From the NCBI RefSeq assembly GCF_002952055.1, contig NZ_CP021255.1, positions 1,366,851-1,430,850 on the forward strand: a DNA stretch of 64,000 nucleotides, given 5' to 3'. Positions 8,146 to 17,693 of the stretch are shown one piece after another. Numbering within the stretch: position 1 is the first letter of the stretch; the number at the start of each line of letters is the position of its first letter. This DNA comes from Desulfobulbus oralis (lineage in GTDB: Bacteria; Desulfobacterota; Desulfobulbia; Desulfobulbales; Desulfobulbaceae). The notes under the pieces were generated by a model. It was not told the DNA's origin, did not search any database, and saw only the letters and a program-made list of their open reading frames with translations. The position numbers and the translations under genes were made by a program.

Positions 8146-8833
8146 CACGCCTGCCCGATGTGTTGTTGACAAAGTCCTGCACTCCACGAAAACTCATCCG
8201 GTGCTCAGGGCAGGGGCCGAAGCGGGCAATGGCATCCCGGTGTGCCCTGGTGGGATAGCCTTTGTTCTGCAGCCAGCCGTAGCGGGGATATTTTTCGTGG
8301 AGCTCTGCCATGAGCCGGTCCCGGTGGACCTTGGCCAGAATGGAAGCTGCGGCGATGGCGGCGCTCCTGCTCTCGCCGCGCACCAGTGTTTGCTGGGCCA
8401 CGTTCAGGGGCATGGGAAACTTGCCGTCCACCAGCAGACAGGCGGGCAGGGCGCCGTTTTTCTCCGCACAGGAGAGCGCTGCCCGCTTCATGGCCAAAAG
8501 CGAGGCCTGCAGAATATTGATCCGGTCGATTTCCTGCGCGCTTGCCAGACCCAGGCCAAAGATTGCACCGTTTTCGTGCAGGATCCGGAAGAGCAGTTCC
8601 CGCTCTTTTTCGCTGGTTATCTTCGAGTCGCGGAAGATGCGGTACTCGCAGTCCGGCGGCAGAATGACGCAGGCCGCCACAACCGGCCCGGCCAAAGGCC
8701 CCCGGCCGGCCTCGTCCACACCCGCGACCGGCCTGATCCCCCGGGCCATGAGGCCGCGCTCGATGGCAAAGGTGTCGGCCGGATTTTTGACGGCAGGCAG
8801 GGGCAGGGTGGCAGTATCACGCCGGCGGCTCAT
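8132..8833 (-). CDS. rnhB: Ribonuclease HII
   Basis: Removes ribonucleotides from DNA and RNA-DNA hybrids. The catalytic GVDEAGRGPLAGPVVAACV (Asp-Glu) opens the core. The further acidic residues lie in FRDSKITSEKERE and LLVDGKFPMP, and KVHRDRLM and HRDAIARFGPCPEHRMSF close the domain. I start at ATG 8833 (MSRRRD); an upstream extension has no family similarity. Position between rplS and yraN is the conserved order. Confidence 0.93.
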   Translation of the reverse strand: MSRRRDTATLPLPAVKNPADTFAIERGLMARGIRPVAGVDEAGRGPLAGPVVAACVILPPDCEYRIFRDSKITSEKERELLFRILHENGAIFGLGLASAQEIDRINILQASLLAMKRAALSCAEKNGALPACLLVDGKFPMPLNVAQQTLVRGESRSAAIAAASILAKVHRDRLMAELHEKYPRYGWLQNKGYPTRAHRDAIARFGPCPEHRMSFRGVQDFVNNTSGRRDEKT

Positions 8834-8946
8834 GGCGCGCTCGCTTGCTGGCAGATGGCATACAAAAAACTCCGAAGGCCAGATGCAGGCGCTTGCCGTG
8901 CACATGGACTCCGGAGCTGGAAAGGCAGGCCGGCAATGCCGCCTGT

Positions 8947-9297
8947 TTACCTGTTCAGGCCACGCTCACGGATGCGGGCCGCCTTGCCGCGCAGTTCACG
9001 CAGATAGTAGAGACGGGAACGCCGCACCCGCCCCCGGGTCACAATTTCCACCTTCTCGAGCCTGGGGGAATGCAGGGCAAAGGTCTTTTCCACGCCCACG
9101 CCATGGGAGATCTTGCGCACCGTGAAGGTGGCGTTCATGTTGCCGCGCTTCCGGCGGATGACCACGCCCTGATACACCTGGACGCGCTCCTTGTTGCCTT
9201 CAATGATGCGGATATGCACCTTGACCGTGTCGCCGGGGCGAAAATCGGGCATATCGAAACGCATCTGCTCCAAATCAATCCTTTCAATGATATTCAT
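8947..9297 (-). CDS. rplS: 50S ribosomal protein L19
   Basis: A 116-residue L19 of normal length, starting [27 protein letters not shown]. The typical [29 protein letters not shown] and [34 protein letters not shown] are present. It binds at the 30S-50S interface. It lies 166 bases downstream of trmD, a gap in which I see no gene, and before rnhB. Confidence 0.96.
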   Translation of the reverse strand: MNIIERIDLEQMRFDMPDFRPGDTVKVHIRIIEGNKERVQVYQGVVIRRKRGNMNATFTVRKISHGVGVEKTFALHSPRLEKVEIVTRGRVRRSRLYYLRELRGKAARIRERGLNR

Positions 9298-9463
9298 AAT
9301 ATTCCCTTGTGAGATCTGAGGCGCACCTTACGCCTGAAGAGAGCAATTCATGCTTTTTTGTCATTTCACGGTACAGCCGGCTGCGCAGTACGGCTGCCGA
9401 AGGGATGACAGCCCATGGGCGAAATACCCCGAGGAGGCCTGAACTCCTGCTGGCAGGGGCTCC

Positions 9464-10231
9464 TCATGCCGTGCGTCCTCTCTGCGCCGCTTCGACCGCG
9501 GCAAGCAGGCCTTCCCTGTGCAGCAGTTTGCGCTCAGCCTGACTCAGGCTGAGTCCTGCAAGGAGGTCCGGTCGCCGCTCCAGGGTCAGACGGACGGACT
9601 CCAGAAATCTGTGCCGTTCCACGGCCGCATGGTCCCCGGAGAGCAGCACCCCAGGCACCGTCATGCCTGCAAACAGCGGCGGCCTGGTGTACTGATGGTG
9701 CTTCAGCAGGCTGCGGCTGAAACTGTCCTTCTCCGCCGAGTCCGCACAGCCCAATGCTCCCGGCAGCAGGCGGCACACCGCGTCAACAACCACCAGGGCG
9801 GCCAGTTCGCCGCCACTCAGCACGTAGTCGCCGATGGAGCATGCCTCATCGACAAAACGTGCGGTAAAGCGCTCGTCCACCCCCTCATAGCGGCCGCAAA
9901 GCAGGATCAGCTGATCGCAGTTCGTGGCATAGTCCTGCGCCCGCCCCTGCGAGAAGGGCAGGCCGCGCGGACTCATCAGAATCACCCGCCGTCGCTCGCC
10001 CACCCGCGGTACCGCGGCCAGGCAGGCGGCCAGCGGCTCCGCTTTCATGACCATGCCCTCGCCGCCGCCATAGGGCCGGTCGTCGGTTGTCCGGTGCGGG
10101 CCCGTGGCATGCTCCCGGATGTTATGGATACCGATGTCCAGAATCCCGGCCAGAATAGCCCGGCGCACAATGCCTTCGTTCAGTGGGGTGGTGAAAAAGT
10201 CCGGAAAGATGCTGAGCAGGTCAATGCGCAT
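9464..10231 (-). CDS. trmD: tRNA (guanine37-N1)-methyltransferase
   Basis: Methylates G37 of tRNAs from S-adenosylmethionine and so prevents +1 frameshifting. The trefoil-knot SAM site is visible as LLCGRYEGVDERF and the loop SIGDYVLSGGELAALVVVDAVCRLLPG. N-terminal MRIDLLSIFPDFF is typical. At 255 residues the length is normal. It overlaps rimM by 11 bases, consistent with translational coupling. Confidence 0.96.
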   Translation of the reverse strand: MRIDLLSIFPDFFTTPLNEGIVRRAILAGILDIGIHNIREHATGPHRTTDDRPYGGGEGMVMKAEPLAACLAAVPRVGERRRVILMSPRGLPFSQGRAQDYATNCDQLILLCGRYEGVDERFTARFVDEACSIGDYVLSGGELAALVVVDAVCRLLPGALGCADSAEKDSFSRSLLKHHQYTRPPLFAGMTVPGVLLSGDHAAVERHRFLESVRLTLERRPDLLAGLSLSQAERKLLHREGLLAAVEAAQRGRTA

Positions 10232-10778
10232 CGTGCCCCGAATCCCTTGCCACCAGCCCCTCGGGCAGGCTGAAAATCACGGCGTCCGCCTCCACCCGGG
10301 CAATAAAGGCCGCTACCGCCGGGATCAGGCTCTCGCCCTCGCCATGGCGAAGCACCAGCAGTGTCTGCGCCCCGTTGTCCATCACCGCCGTTATCCGGCC
10401 AAGGGGCAAACCTTCGCAGTCGCGGGCCTCCTTGCCCATCAGGTCGTGCAGGTACCACTCCCCGGCCTGAAGCTGGGGCAGATCCCTCCGCCTCACCCAG
10501 AGCGGGCAGCCGCGCAGCAACTCAGCCTCGTTCCGACTGTTGCAACCCGAGAGCTGCAACAGGGCGCCTTTGTCCGCCAGCCGCGCCTGCAGCACCTGGA
10601 ACTCCCGTTTTTCTGCAGAGTCGCGGTCCCCTGCGGCGGAGAGAAAGACACGTCTGTAGGCCAGCATGTTTTCCGGAGCAGCCGTGCAGAGCGCCACGCT
10701 CACTTCACCACGCAGGCCGTGGGGCCGGGTAATCGTCCCCACCCGGACAAAGTCCTGCGCCGGCATCCGCTCAGACAT
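10221..10778 (-). CDS. rimM: 16S rRNA processing protein RimM
   Basis: Assists maturation of the 30S head by binding S19. The N-terminal beta-barrel begins FVRVGTITRPHGLRGEVSV, and the PRC-barrel holds AGEWYLHDLMGKEARDCEGLPLGRITAVMDNG. I start at ATG 10778 (MSERMPAQ); an in-frame upstream ATG would add residues with no family match. Standard place between the KH protein and trmD. Confidence 0.93.
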   Translation of the reverse strand: MSERMPAQDFVRVGTITRPHGLRGEVSVALCTAAPENMLAYRRVFLSAAGDRDSAEKREFQVLQARLADKGALLQLSGCNSRNEAELLRGCPLWVRRRDLPQLQAGEWYLHDLMGKEARDCEGLPLGRITAVMDNGAQTLLVLRHGEGESLIPAVAAFIARVEADAVIFSLPEGLVARDSGHDAH

Positions 10779-10816
10779 GGCGATTCCGCTCCGCCAGGAT
10801 GCAGGAGGTGTGTAGC

Positions 10817-11059
10817 TCAATTTGCGGCGGCTTTTTCCGCTATTTCCAACCGGGCCCGGCGGTCATCGGTTTGGGCGGCGGCCATAATCGCACGAATGGC
10901 CTTGGCTGTGCGGCCCTGTTTGCCAATGACCTTGCCGATGTCTTCCTGCGCCACGCGCAGCTCACAGGTGAGACCTTCTTCCGCTTCGCGCATGTCTACA
11001 CAAACCTGATCCGGCTGGTCCACCAGGTTCTGCGCGATATAACGAACCAGCTCGCTCAT
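10817..11059 (-). CDS. KH-domain RNA-binding protein (KhpA type)
   Basis: An 80-residue single KH domain: MSELVRYIAQNLVDQPDQV, then the KH core with GKVIGKQGRTAKAIRAIM, whose GxxG-like loop (GKQG) contacts RNA. KhpA-type proteins sit between rpsP and rimM in many bacteria and act as global small-RNA binders in some Gram-positives; the role here is inferred from place and fold. The start at 11059 is set by the family N-terminus and lies 11 bases after the rpsP stop. Confidence 0.88.
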   Translation of the reverse strand: MSELVRYIAQNLVDQPDQVCVDMREAEEGLTCELRVAQEDIGKVIGKQGRTAKAIRAIMAAAQTDDRRARLEIAEKAAAN

Positions 11060-11070
11060 CAGCAACAGTT

Positions 11071-11319
11071 TCAGGCCGCGCTGGCAGCCTGTTTCCTGAT
11101 GAGGCTGCGCACGGTGACCGAGGGCACCGCGCCCTTGCCGACCCAGTGGTTCAGCTTTTCCGTATCGATTTTCACCGCAGCCGGGTCGCACTTGGGGTCA
11201 TAGGTGCCCAGAATGTCCAGAAATTTGCCGTCGCGGGCGCATTGGCTGTCAGCCACGACGATACGGTAAAATGGACACTTTTTCCGACCCCTGCGCGTCA
11301 AACGGATATGCACTGCCAT
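11071..11319 (-). CDS. rpsP: 30S ribosomal protein S16
   Basis: 82 residues starting MAVHIRLTRRGRKKCPFYRIVVADSQCARDGKF, the S16 signature, then DILGTYDPK and WVGKGAVPSVTVRSLI. A 30S assembly protein. The start at 11319 follows the family consensus; upstream ATG 11361 lacks support. It follows ffh by about 60 bases in the common ffh-rpsP-rimM-trmD-rplS order. Confidence 0.95.
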   Translation of the reverse strand: MAVHIRLTRRGRKKCPFYRIVVADSQCARDGKFLDILGTYDPKCDPAAVKIDTEKLNHWVGKGAVPSVTVRSLIRKQAASAA

Positions 11320-11378
11320 GTATTTTCCTCTTGTGATGGTGATGGGCCAGCAGCGGCCCAAGGTCTTTGATATATTTT

Positions 11379-12728
11379 TCAGCGGCGCAGGCCCTTGGGC
11401 ACCTTGCGGTGCTTGGCACCCGCCAGAATGCCTTTTTCCTTCATCTGCCGCATCATCTTCAGCATCATGGCAAAACTCTTCAGCACCTGATTGACCTCGG
11501 CCACCGTGGTGCCCGAGCCTTTGGCGATGCGCTGCCGGCGGCTGGCGTCGATGATGCGGTGGTTGTTGCGCTCCTTCATGGTCATCGACTTGATGATGGC
11601 CTCGGTGCGCGCCAGTTGTTTTGCATCGGGCTTGGGCGCGTTCTGAAGCTGCTTCAGCTTGTTGATGCCCGGAATCATGCCCATAATCTGTTCCAGGCTG
11701 CCCATCCTCTTGATCTGCTGGATCTGGTCAAGAAAGTCGTCCAGGGAGAAGGTGTTTTTCTGGATCTTTTTGGCCAGCTTTTCGGCCTTCTTCTGGTCGA
11801 CTACAGCCTCCGCCTTTTCAATCAGCGAAAGCACATCGCCCATGCCCAGAATGCGGGAGGCCACGCGGTCGGGGTGGAAGACATCCAGGGCGTCCATGGC
11901 CTCGCCCATGCCCACGAACTTGATGGGCTTGCCGGTGACCGACTTGATGGACAGGGCCGCGCCACCGCGGGCATCGCCTTCCATTTTGGTCAGGACCACG
12001 CCGGTAAGGGGCAGCTCGGTGTTGAAGGCGCCGGCCACGGTGACCGCATCCTGGCCGGTCATGGCGTCGGCCACGAAGAGGACCTCGGCAGGCGACACGG
12101 CCCCGGCAATGGCCTTCAGCTCGGCCATGAGTTCCTGGTCGATGTGCAGGCGGCCGGCGGTATCCAGAATGACCGTGTCCTGGCCCTTTTCCCGGGCACT
12201 GGCCACGGCTGCCCGGGCGATGTCCACCGGGTTCTGTTCTGCCGCGGAGGGAAACACCGGTACGCCTATCTGCTCGCCCAGAACGTGCAACTGCTCAATG
12301 GCCGCCGGGCGATAGACGTCAGCCGGAACCAGAAGCGGCCGGCGCTCCCTGCCTTTCAGCAGTCTTGCCAGCTTGGCCGAAGTGGTGGTCTTGCCGGAAC
12401 CCTGCAGGCCGGCCATCATGATGACCACGGGCTGCGGCCCGTTCAGCTTCAGGGGCTGGGCCTCGCTGCCCAAAAGCCGCACCAGTTCATCGTGCACCAC
12501 CTTGATGACCTGCTGGCCGGGGGACAGGCTGTCCAGCACATCCTGGCCCACGGCCTTGGCCGTCACCTTGGACACAAAGTCCCTGACCACACCCAGGTTC
12601 ACATCCGCCTCCAGAAGGGCGGTGCGTACATCGTGCATGGCTTCCTGGATGTTTTCTTCCGTCAGGACGCCCTGGCCGCGAAGCTTTTTGAAAACGGATT
12701 CCAGTCGGTCGGTCAGATTCTCAAACAT
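11379..12728 (-). CDS. ffh: Signal recognition particle protein Ffh
   Basis: The 449-residue GTPase of the signal recognition particle, which delivers ribosomes with hydrophobic nascent chains to FtsY. Domains: N (MFENLTDRLESVFKKLRGQGVLTEENIQEAM), G (GLQGSGKTTTSAKLARLL for the P-loop; ILDTAGRLHIDQELM; TKMEGDARGGAALS) and the methionine-rich M domain (GSLEQIMGMIPGINK, then RRQRIAKGSGTTVAEVNQVLKSFAMMLKMMRQM) that binds SRP RNA. The SRP RNA gene itself is not in the window. Confidence 0.97.
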   Translation of the reverse strand: MFENLTDRLESVFKKLRGQGVLTEENIQEAMHDVRTALLEADVNLGVVRDFVSKVTAKAVGQDVLDSLSPGQQVIKVVHDELVRLLGSEAQPLKLNGPQPVVIMMAGLQGSGKTTTSAKLARLLKGRERRPLLVPADVYRPAAIEQLHVLGEQIGVPVFPSAAEQNPVDIARAAVASAREKGQDTVILDTAGRLHIDQELMAELKAIAGAVSPAEVLFVADAMTGQDAVTVAGAFNTELPLTGVVLTKMEGDARGGAALSIKSVTGKPIKFVGMGEAMDALDVFHPDRVASRILGMGDVLSLIEKAEAVVDQKKAEKLAKKIQKNTFSLDDFLDQIQQIKRMGSLEQIMGMIPGINKLKQLQNAPKPDAKQLARTEAIIKSMTMKERNNHRIIDASRRQRIAKGSGTTVAEVNQVLKSFAMMLKMMRQMKEKGILAGAKHRKVPKGLRR

Positions 12729-12804
12729 GGCATACCCGAGACAAAAGATGCATGCGGTGGCATGCAGGCGATTCTACCTATCACCATTTAAGATGCAAAG
12801 GATT

Positions 12805-12833
12805 TTCTTATCCTGATCAGCCGCAAATGTCAA
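12805..12833 (-). promoter_or_regulatory. Sigma-70-type promoter upstream of ffh
   Basis: On the minus strand TTGACA (12828-12833) and TAAGAA (12805-12810) are separated by 17 bases, about 80 bases upstream of the ffh start. The perfect -35 and ideal spacing make this the likely promoter of the whole ffh-to-lipoprotein cluster. Confidence 0.6.
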
Positions 12834-12967
12834 GACTTTCAAGCGAATGGCCGCCTGTGGCGGGATTCTGCCGTTCTGTCCGTCTTTGCCGGTGTTTTCC
12901 GGACCGCTTTGTGCTAGATTTGCAGGCAACGTTTTTGCAGATTTGATGAATCGAATGCAAGGATACC

Positions 12968-13549
12968 ATGATGGGAAAAGTGCAAGCACAGGGCCCGGCG
13001 GCCTGCCCGCTCTGCGGCAGGGCCATGGGCAAGGCCGATGTCGGCAGCGGCAAGACTGCAATCTGTCCGGACTGCGTCGCGCTGCTGGCCAGGGCGGTAC
13101 GCGAGCAGCCGGAGCTGCTGCGGGAACTCTGGGCCGCCCAGCACGGCCAGCCGCCGGCGGCACCGCCGGGCAACGCCGTATCCGAACCGGAGCTGCCGGA
13201 GGTGCTGGACGCCAGACGCTACCGCACCATCGACCGTGACGGCAACAAGTGGTACCTGTCGGTCAGCGAGCTGAACGGCCGTCCGGTCGAGGTCTTTGCC
13301 TCCACCGCCTTTGACCGTGACCACGAACTCCAGTCACGCATTGCCAATCTCACCACCATTACCCGGCTTATTTCCATGGTGCTTCGCTATCTCTCGCTGG
13401 GCGAGACCCTCACCTATGAAAAATGCCTGAAACAGATTCAGCGCAGCTCCCGCCAGAAAGACGACCTGCCGGATATGCTCGTTGGTGTGCTGGGCCGTTA
13501 CGTCATCAGCAGGACCGGCGAAGATTCGGCAGAAAAAGAGCCCTGTTAG
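12968..13549 (+). CDS. Zinc-ribbon protein with a TSCPD-like C-terminal domain
   Basis: A 193-residue protein of uncertain function. Cys13, Cys16, Cys33 and Cys36 (CPLCGRAM... CPDC) form a likely zinc ribbon. A proline- and alanine-rich linker follows. The C-terminal part (NGRPVEVFASTAFDRDHELQSRIANLTTITRLISMVLRYLS) resembles the TSCPD domain found in vitamin-B12-dependent ribonucleotide reductases and in free-standing proteins; I see this from pattern only. The start at 12968 has AAGGA just upstream. Its TAG stop overlaps by three bases the TAA stop of the convergent thioesterase gene. Confidence 0.6.
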   Translation: MMGKVQAQGPAACPLCGRAMGKADVGSGKTAICPDCVALLARAVREQPELLRELWAAQHGQPPAAPPGNAVSEPELPEVLDARRYRTIDRDGNKWYLSVSELNGRPVEVFASTAFDRDHELQSRIANLTTITRLISMVLRYLSLGETLTYEKCLKQIQRSSRQKDDLPDMLVGVLGRYVISRTGEDSAEKEPC

Positions 13550-13935
13550 CGGCCATTGGCCCTGGCCAGAAATTTTGTGTTTTCGATAATGAAGCGCTCG
13601 TGGCGGCCCCGGCCGATGATGCCGGCCTCGTCCTGCGCCTCCACCTCAAAAACCAGACGCCTTCGGTCGATTTCAACCAGTTTCGAGGTGCAGGACACCC
13701 GCCGCCCCATGGCCGTGGCGTGCTCGTGGGTGACATGCACCAGCGTGCCCACGGTGCCGTAGCCTTCCGGCAGGTGGGGCTGTACCGAGCGCAGGCAGGT
13801 CTTTTCCATGAGCGCGATCATGGCCGGCGTGGCCAAGACCGGAACCAGGCCGCTGCCGCAGTGCGGGGCGCTCAGTTCTTCCGTTACCGTGAGTGCTTCC
13901 TGGCCGGTGATGCCTTCCGGAATCGTAATTTCCAT
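13546..13935 (-). CDS. FlK-type hotdog thioesterase
   Basis: A 129-residue single hotdog domain of the fluoroacetyl-CoA thioesterase family. VLATPAMIALMEKTC supplies Thr36 and Glu44, and GTLVHVTHEHATAMGRRV supplies the histidine region (His67-His72). GRGRHERFII gives the conserved G-x-H-E-R near the C-terminus. It would hydrolyse a small acyl-CoA; the substrate is unknown and need not be fluorinated. It is transcribed away from dnaE and converges with the zinc-ribbon gene. Confidence 0.8.
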   Translation of the reverse strand: MEITIPEGITGQEALTVTEELSAPHCGSGLVPVLATPAMIALMEKTCLRSVQPHLPEGYGTVGTLVHVTHEHATAMGRRVSCTSKLVEIDRRRLVFEVEAQDEAGIIGRGRHERFIIENTKFLARANGR

Positions 13936-14153
13936 ATCTTGCTCCGTTGCTTGCCAAAGTGGTGCGGGTTCCTTGCCGCCCCTTTTTATGCCACAGCCGG
14001 GCCTGCTTCCGCAAGGGGAGAGTCCGGCCTTTGCCTGCAGCCTTTTTCTGCTTTGGCCCGGCCGGAAATCGGGTAATATGCGGGTCGGAACCGCTCTGAA
14101 CAGAACTGGAATCCAGAAAAATTCACAGGTATTTCAACATATTGTAAAAAATC

Positions 14154-17100
14154 ATGGGCAACTTTGTTCATCTGCACCTGCACACCCATTACTCCTTTCT
14201 GGATGGCGCCATCCGTATTCCCGAACTGATGGACCGGGTACGGGAACTTGGCATGGATGCTGTGGCGATTACCGACCACGGGGTCATGTACGGTGCGCTG
14301 GAATTCTACGATGCGGCCAGAAAGGCCGGGATCAAGCCCATCATCGGCAGCGAACTCTACCTGGCCGAAAATGGCATGGATTCACGGGGTGCCAGGGCGG
14401 GGCGCAATTTTCATCTGGTTGCCCTGGCCATGAACGAAGCCGGCTACCACAACCTGGTGCAACTGGCTTCCATGGCCCAGGTGCACGGCTTTTACCGCAA
14501 GCCGCGCGTGGATTGGGAGCGGCTCTTCGAGCACAACGAAGGGCTCATCGTCACGAGCGCCTGTCTGCAGGGCGAGATTGCCTGGCGCTGCGTGCACGAC
14601 GACCTGAAAACCGCGCGCCAGCGGGCAGTCGAGGTGCAGAAGGTCTTTGGCGACCGCTTTTATCTGGAGCTGCAGGAAAACGGCATCCCGGAACAGGCAG
14701 TGGCCAACCGGGCGCTCATGGAGATTGCGAAGGAACTGGGCATTGGCCTGGTGGCTACCAACGACTGTCACTATCTGCTGGCCGACGATGCCCAGGCCCA
14801 TGCGGTGCTGCTCGCCATCCAGTGCGGCAAAACCCTGAACGATCCCGGCTGCTTCCGCTATTCCACCAACACGCTTTACGTGAAGTCGCCTGGGGAAATG
14901 GCCTCTGCCTTTGGCTATTGCCCGGAGGCCATCGAAAATACGGTCAGAATCGCCGAACGCTGCAACGTGGAATTCTCCTTTGGCAAGCCCTTTTTCCCCA
15001 AGTTCCCACTGGCCGAGGGCCATACCCTTGCGGGCGATTTCGAGGCCGCCTGCTGGAAGGGCTTCGAGACCCGCATGCAGGAGGTGGCCCGGCACCGCGA
15101 ACTCGGCCCGGAGCTGCGGCAGCAGTACCACGACCGGCTGGTCATGGAGATCGATGTCATCAGGAAGATGGAGTTTCCGGCCTATTTTCTCATTGTGGCC
15201 GACTTCATCAACTGGGCCAAGGATCAGGGCATTCCGGTCGGGCCGGGCCGCGGCTCCGGCGCAGGCAGTCTGGCCGCTTTCTGCATGGCCATCACCGACA
15301 TCGACCCCATTGCCTATGGCCTGATTTTCGAGCGCTTTCTGAATATCGAACGCAAATCCATGCCGGATTTCGACGTGGACTTCTGCCGCGACCGCAGGGA
15401 CGAGGTGCTGGGCTATGTGCGCGAGCGCTACGGCGGAGACGACTACGTCTCGCAGATCGTGGCCTACGGCTCCATGAAGGCGCGCGGTGTGGTGCGCGAC
15501 GTGGGGCGGGCCTTGGACGTGCCGCTGGCCGAGGTGGACAGGATCGCCAAGCTCGTGCCGGATGATCTGAACATCACGCTCACCAGGGCGCTGGCTCAGG
15601 AGCCGAGGCTCAAGGCGGCCATGCAGCAGGATCCCCTCATTCAGGAACTGATCAGGATCTCGCTCCGGCTCGAAGGTCTGGCGCGGCACAAGTCGGTGCA
15701 TGCGGCCGGGGTGGTCATTTCGCCGTCTCCCATCACGGATTTCCTGCCGGTCTGCGTGAAGTCGGAAAAGGACGGCGATGTCCGGGAGATCGTCACCCAG
15801 TACGACAAAAACTATGTGGAAAAGGTGGGGCTCATCAAGTTCGATTTTCTGGGCCTGAAAACGCTCACCATGATCGACAAGGCGGTGCGCGGCATCGAGG
15901 CGCGATGCGGCAGGCACTTGGACATCAACCGGCTGGCCGTGGACGACCGGGAAACCTACCGGCTCCTCTGCCGGGGCGATTGCCTGGGTGTGTTCCAGTT
16001 GGAGAGCGACGGCATGCGCAATCTGGTGGTGCGGATGCAGCCGGAGCAGTTTACCGATCTGATCGCTTTGGTGGCGCTTTACCGGCCGGGTCCCCTGGAT
16101 TCCGGCATGGTGGACGCCTTTGTGGACACCAAGCATGGCCGCCGGGAGGCCGAGTATCCGCTGCCGCAACTGAAGGATGTCCTGGAGGAAACCTACGGGG
16201 TTATCGTCTACCAGGAACAGGTCATGAAAATATCAAATATTCTGGCCGGTTACAGTTTGGGAGACGCGGACATCCTCCGCCGCGCCATGGGCAAGAAAAA
16301 GCCCGAAATCATGAAGCAGGAGCGCAGCCGCTTCATGGAGGGGGCCAGGAAAAACGGCATCGATCCGGAGCGGGCGGGGCATGTTTTTGATCTGATGGAG
16401 AAATTCGCGGGCTACGGTTTCAACAAGTCACACTCCGCAGGCTATGCCTTTGTCGCCTACCAGACCGCCTACCTGAAGGCCCACTATCCGGCGGAATTCA
16501 TGGCCGCACTGTTGTCCTGTGACGTGGACAACACCGACAAGGTGGTCAAATACATTCAGGAATGCAGGCGCATGGGCATTGGGGTTCTGCCGCCGGATAT
16601 CAATGCCTCGTTCCGGGACTTCACGGTCAGTGGCGACCGGGAGATCCGCTTTGGTCTGGCAGCCGTCAAGAACGTGGGCGGCGCGGCACTGGACGCCATC
16701 ATCGAAGAGCGGGAAAAGGCCGGAGCCTACAGGTCGCTCACCGATTTCTGCATTCGCATCGACTCTGCCAAGGTGAACCGCAAGGTCATCGAAAGCCTGA
16801 TCAAGGTCGGCGTGTTTGATTCGCTGAATGCCAACCGGGCGCAGTTGGCCGCCATGCTGGACGCGAGCATGGAGCGGGCCAAAGCGGTGTGGCGCGAGCG
16901 GCAAAGCGGGCAGATGAGCCTCTTCGGCGCCGGCCCGGTGGCCCTGCCGGAACATGGGGCGGAGGAGGTGGAGGCACCGGTGGTGGACAACTGGCCGGAA
17001 CTGCAGCGGCTGGCCTATGAAAAGGAAATAGCGGGCTTTTATCTGACCGGGCATCCTTTGGAATCTGTGGCCGCCGAGCTGGAGCTGATGACGGATTTCC

Positions 17101-17693
17101 GGCTGGACAGGCTGGGTGAGGCGCTGAACGGTCAGGTCGTGCGCGTGGGCGGCCTGGTGGCTGCTTACCGAGAGCACAAGACCAAGAAGGGCGAGCGCAT
17201 GGCCTTTGTGGTGCTGGAAGACCTGTCAGGCAAAGTGGATCTGACCGTTTTTCCGAGCCTCTTTGCCAGATACGATTCGCTGCTGACCAGCGATCAGCCG
17301 CTCATTGTGGTGGCCAATGTGGAACAGGCCGAGGAGGGGCCGAAACTGACCGCCGAGGATATCCGCACCTTGCCGGACGCGCTGGAGCACAGTTGCGAGC
17401 AGCTTGTGCTGCGCCTGCCGGCAGAGCGGCTGGCCCGCGAGCGGCTGGCCGGGCTCAAGGATCTTTTTTTCCAGCATCACGGCGGGGTTGCGGTCCAACT
17501 GGTGCTGGACTTTCCGGGCCGGGGCGAGGTGGACATCGATGCCGGGCCCGACCTGGGCGTGCGGCCGAACCGGGGCTTGTTCCGTGCTCTCAGGGCCGAG
17601 TTCGGCGATCAGGCGCTGCGTCTCAGGATGCGGGCGGCCAGGGCCGCGTCCAGAGGCGGCCGGGGCCGCTGGCGCAGAGAAGCGGAGGGCTAA
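14154..17693 (+). CDS. dnaE: DNA polymerase III alpha subunit
   Basis: The replicative polymerase catalytic subunit, 1179 residues. N-terminal PHP domain: HLHLHTHYSFLDGAI, AITDHGVMYG. Palm catalytic region: GPGRGSGAGSLAAF and SMPDFDVDFCRDRRDEV, with the aspartates of PDFDVDF. Helix-hairpin-helix/fingers region GYGFNKSHSAGYAFVAYQTAYLKAHYP. An OB domain follows (VRVGGLVAAYREHKTKKGERMAFVVLEDLSG). The ATG at 14154 has no strong Shine-Dalgarno sequence (upstream reads ATTGTAAAAAATC). A decayed IS30 copy begins essentially at its stop codon, so the extreme C-terminus (GRGRWRREAEG) could be altered. Confidence 0.97.
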   Translation: MGNFVHLHLHTHYSFLDGAIRIPELMDRVRELGMDAVAITDHGVMYGALEFYDAARKAGIKPIIGSELYLAENGMDSRGARAGRNFHLVALAMNEAGYHNLVQLASMAQVHGFYRKPRVDWERLFEHNEGLIVTSACLQGEIAWRCVHDDLKTARQRAVEVQKVFGDRFYLELQENGIPEQAVANRALMEIAKELGIGLVATNDCHYLLADDAQAHAVLLAIQCGKTLNDPGCFRYSTNTLYVKSPGEMASAFGYCPEAIENTVRIAERCNVEFSFGKPFFPKFPLAEGHTLAGDFEAACWKGFETRMQEVARHRELGPELRQQYHDRLVMEIDVIRKMEFPAYFLIVADFINWAKDQGIPVGPGRGSGAGSLAAFCMAITDIDPIAYGLIFERFLNIERKSMPDFDVDFCRDRRDEVLGYVRERYGGDDYVSQIVAYGSMKARGVVRDVGRALDVPLAEVDRIAKLVPDDLNITLTRALAQEPRLKAAMQQDPLIQELIRISLRLEGLARHKSVHAAGVVISPSPITDFLPVCVKSEKDGDVREIVTQYDKNYVEKVGLIKFDFLGLKTLTMIDKAVRGIEARCGRHLDINRLAVDDRETYRLLCRGDCLGVFQLESDGMRNLVVRMQPEQFTDLIALVALYRPGPLDSGMVDAFVDTKHGRREAEYPLPQLKDVLEETYGVIVYQEQVMKISNILAGYSLGDADILRRAMGKKKPEIMKQERSRFMEGARKNGIDPERAGHVFDLMEKFAGYGFNKSHSAGYAFVAYQTAYLKAHYPAEFMAALLSCDVDNTDKVVKYIQECRRMGIGVLPPDINASFRDFTVSGDREIRFGLAAVKNVGGAALDAIIEEREKAGAYRSLTDFCIRIDSAKVNRKVIESLIKVGVFDSLNANRAQLAAMLDASMERAKAVWRERQSGQMSLFGAGPVALPEHGAEEVEAPVVDNWPELQRLAYEKEIAGFYLTGHPLESVAAELELMTDFRLDRLGEALNGQVVRVGGLVAAYREHKTKKGERMAFVVLEDLSGKVDLTVFPSLFARYDSLLTSDQPLIVVANVEQAEEGPKLTAEDIRTLPDALEHSCEQLVLRLPAERLARERLAGLKDLFFQHHGGVAVQLVLDFPGRGEVDIDAGPDLGVRPNRGLFRALRAEFGDQALRLRMRAARAASRGGRGRWRREAEG

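Noticed and set aside
14382-16169. A long minus-strand frame inside dnaE
   Set aside because: Antisense shadow of an intact, highly conserved polymerase gene; histidine- and proline-rich translation typical of GC-rich reverse frames.
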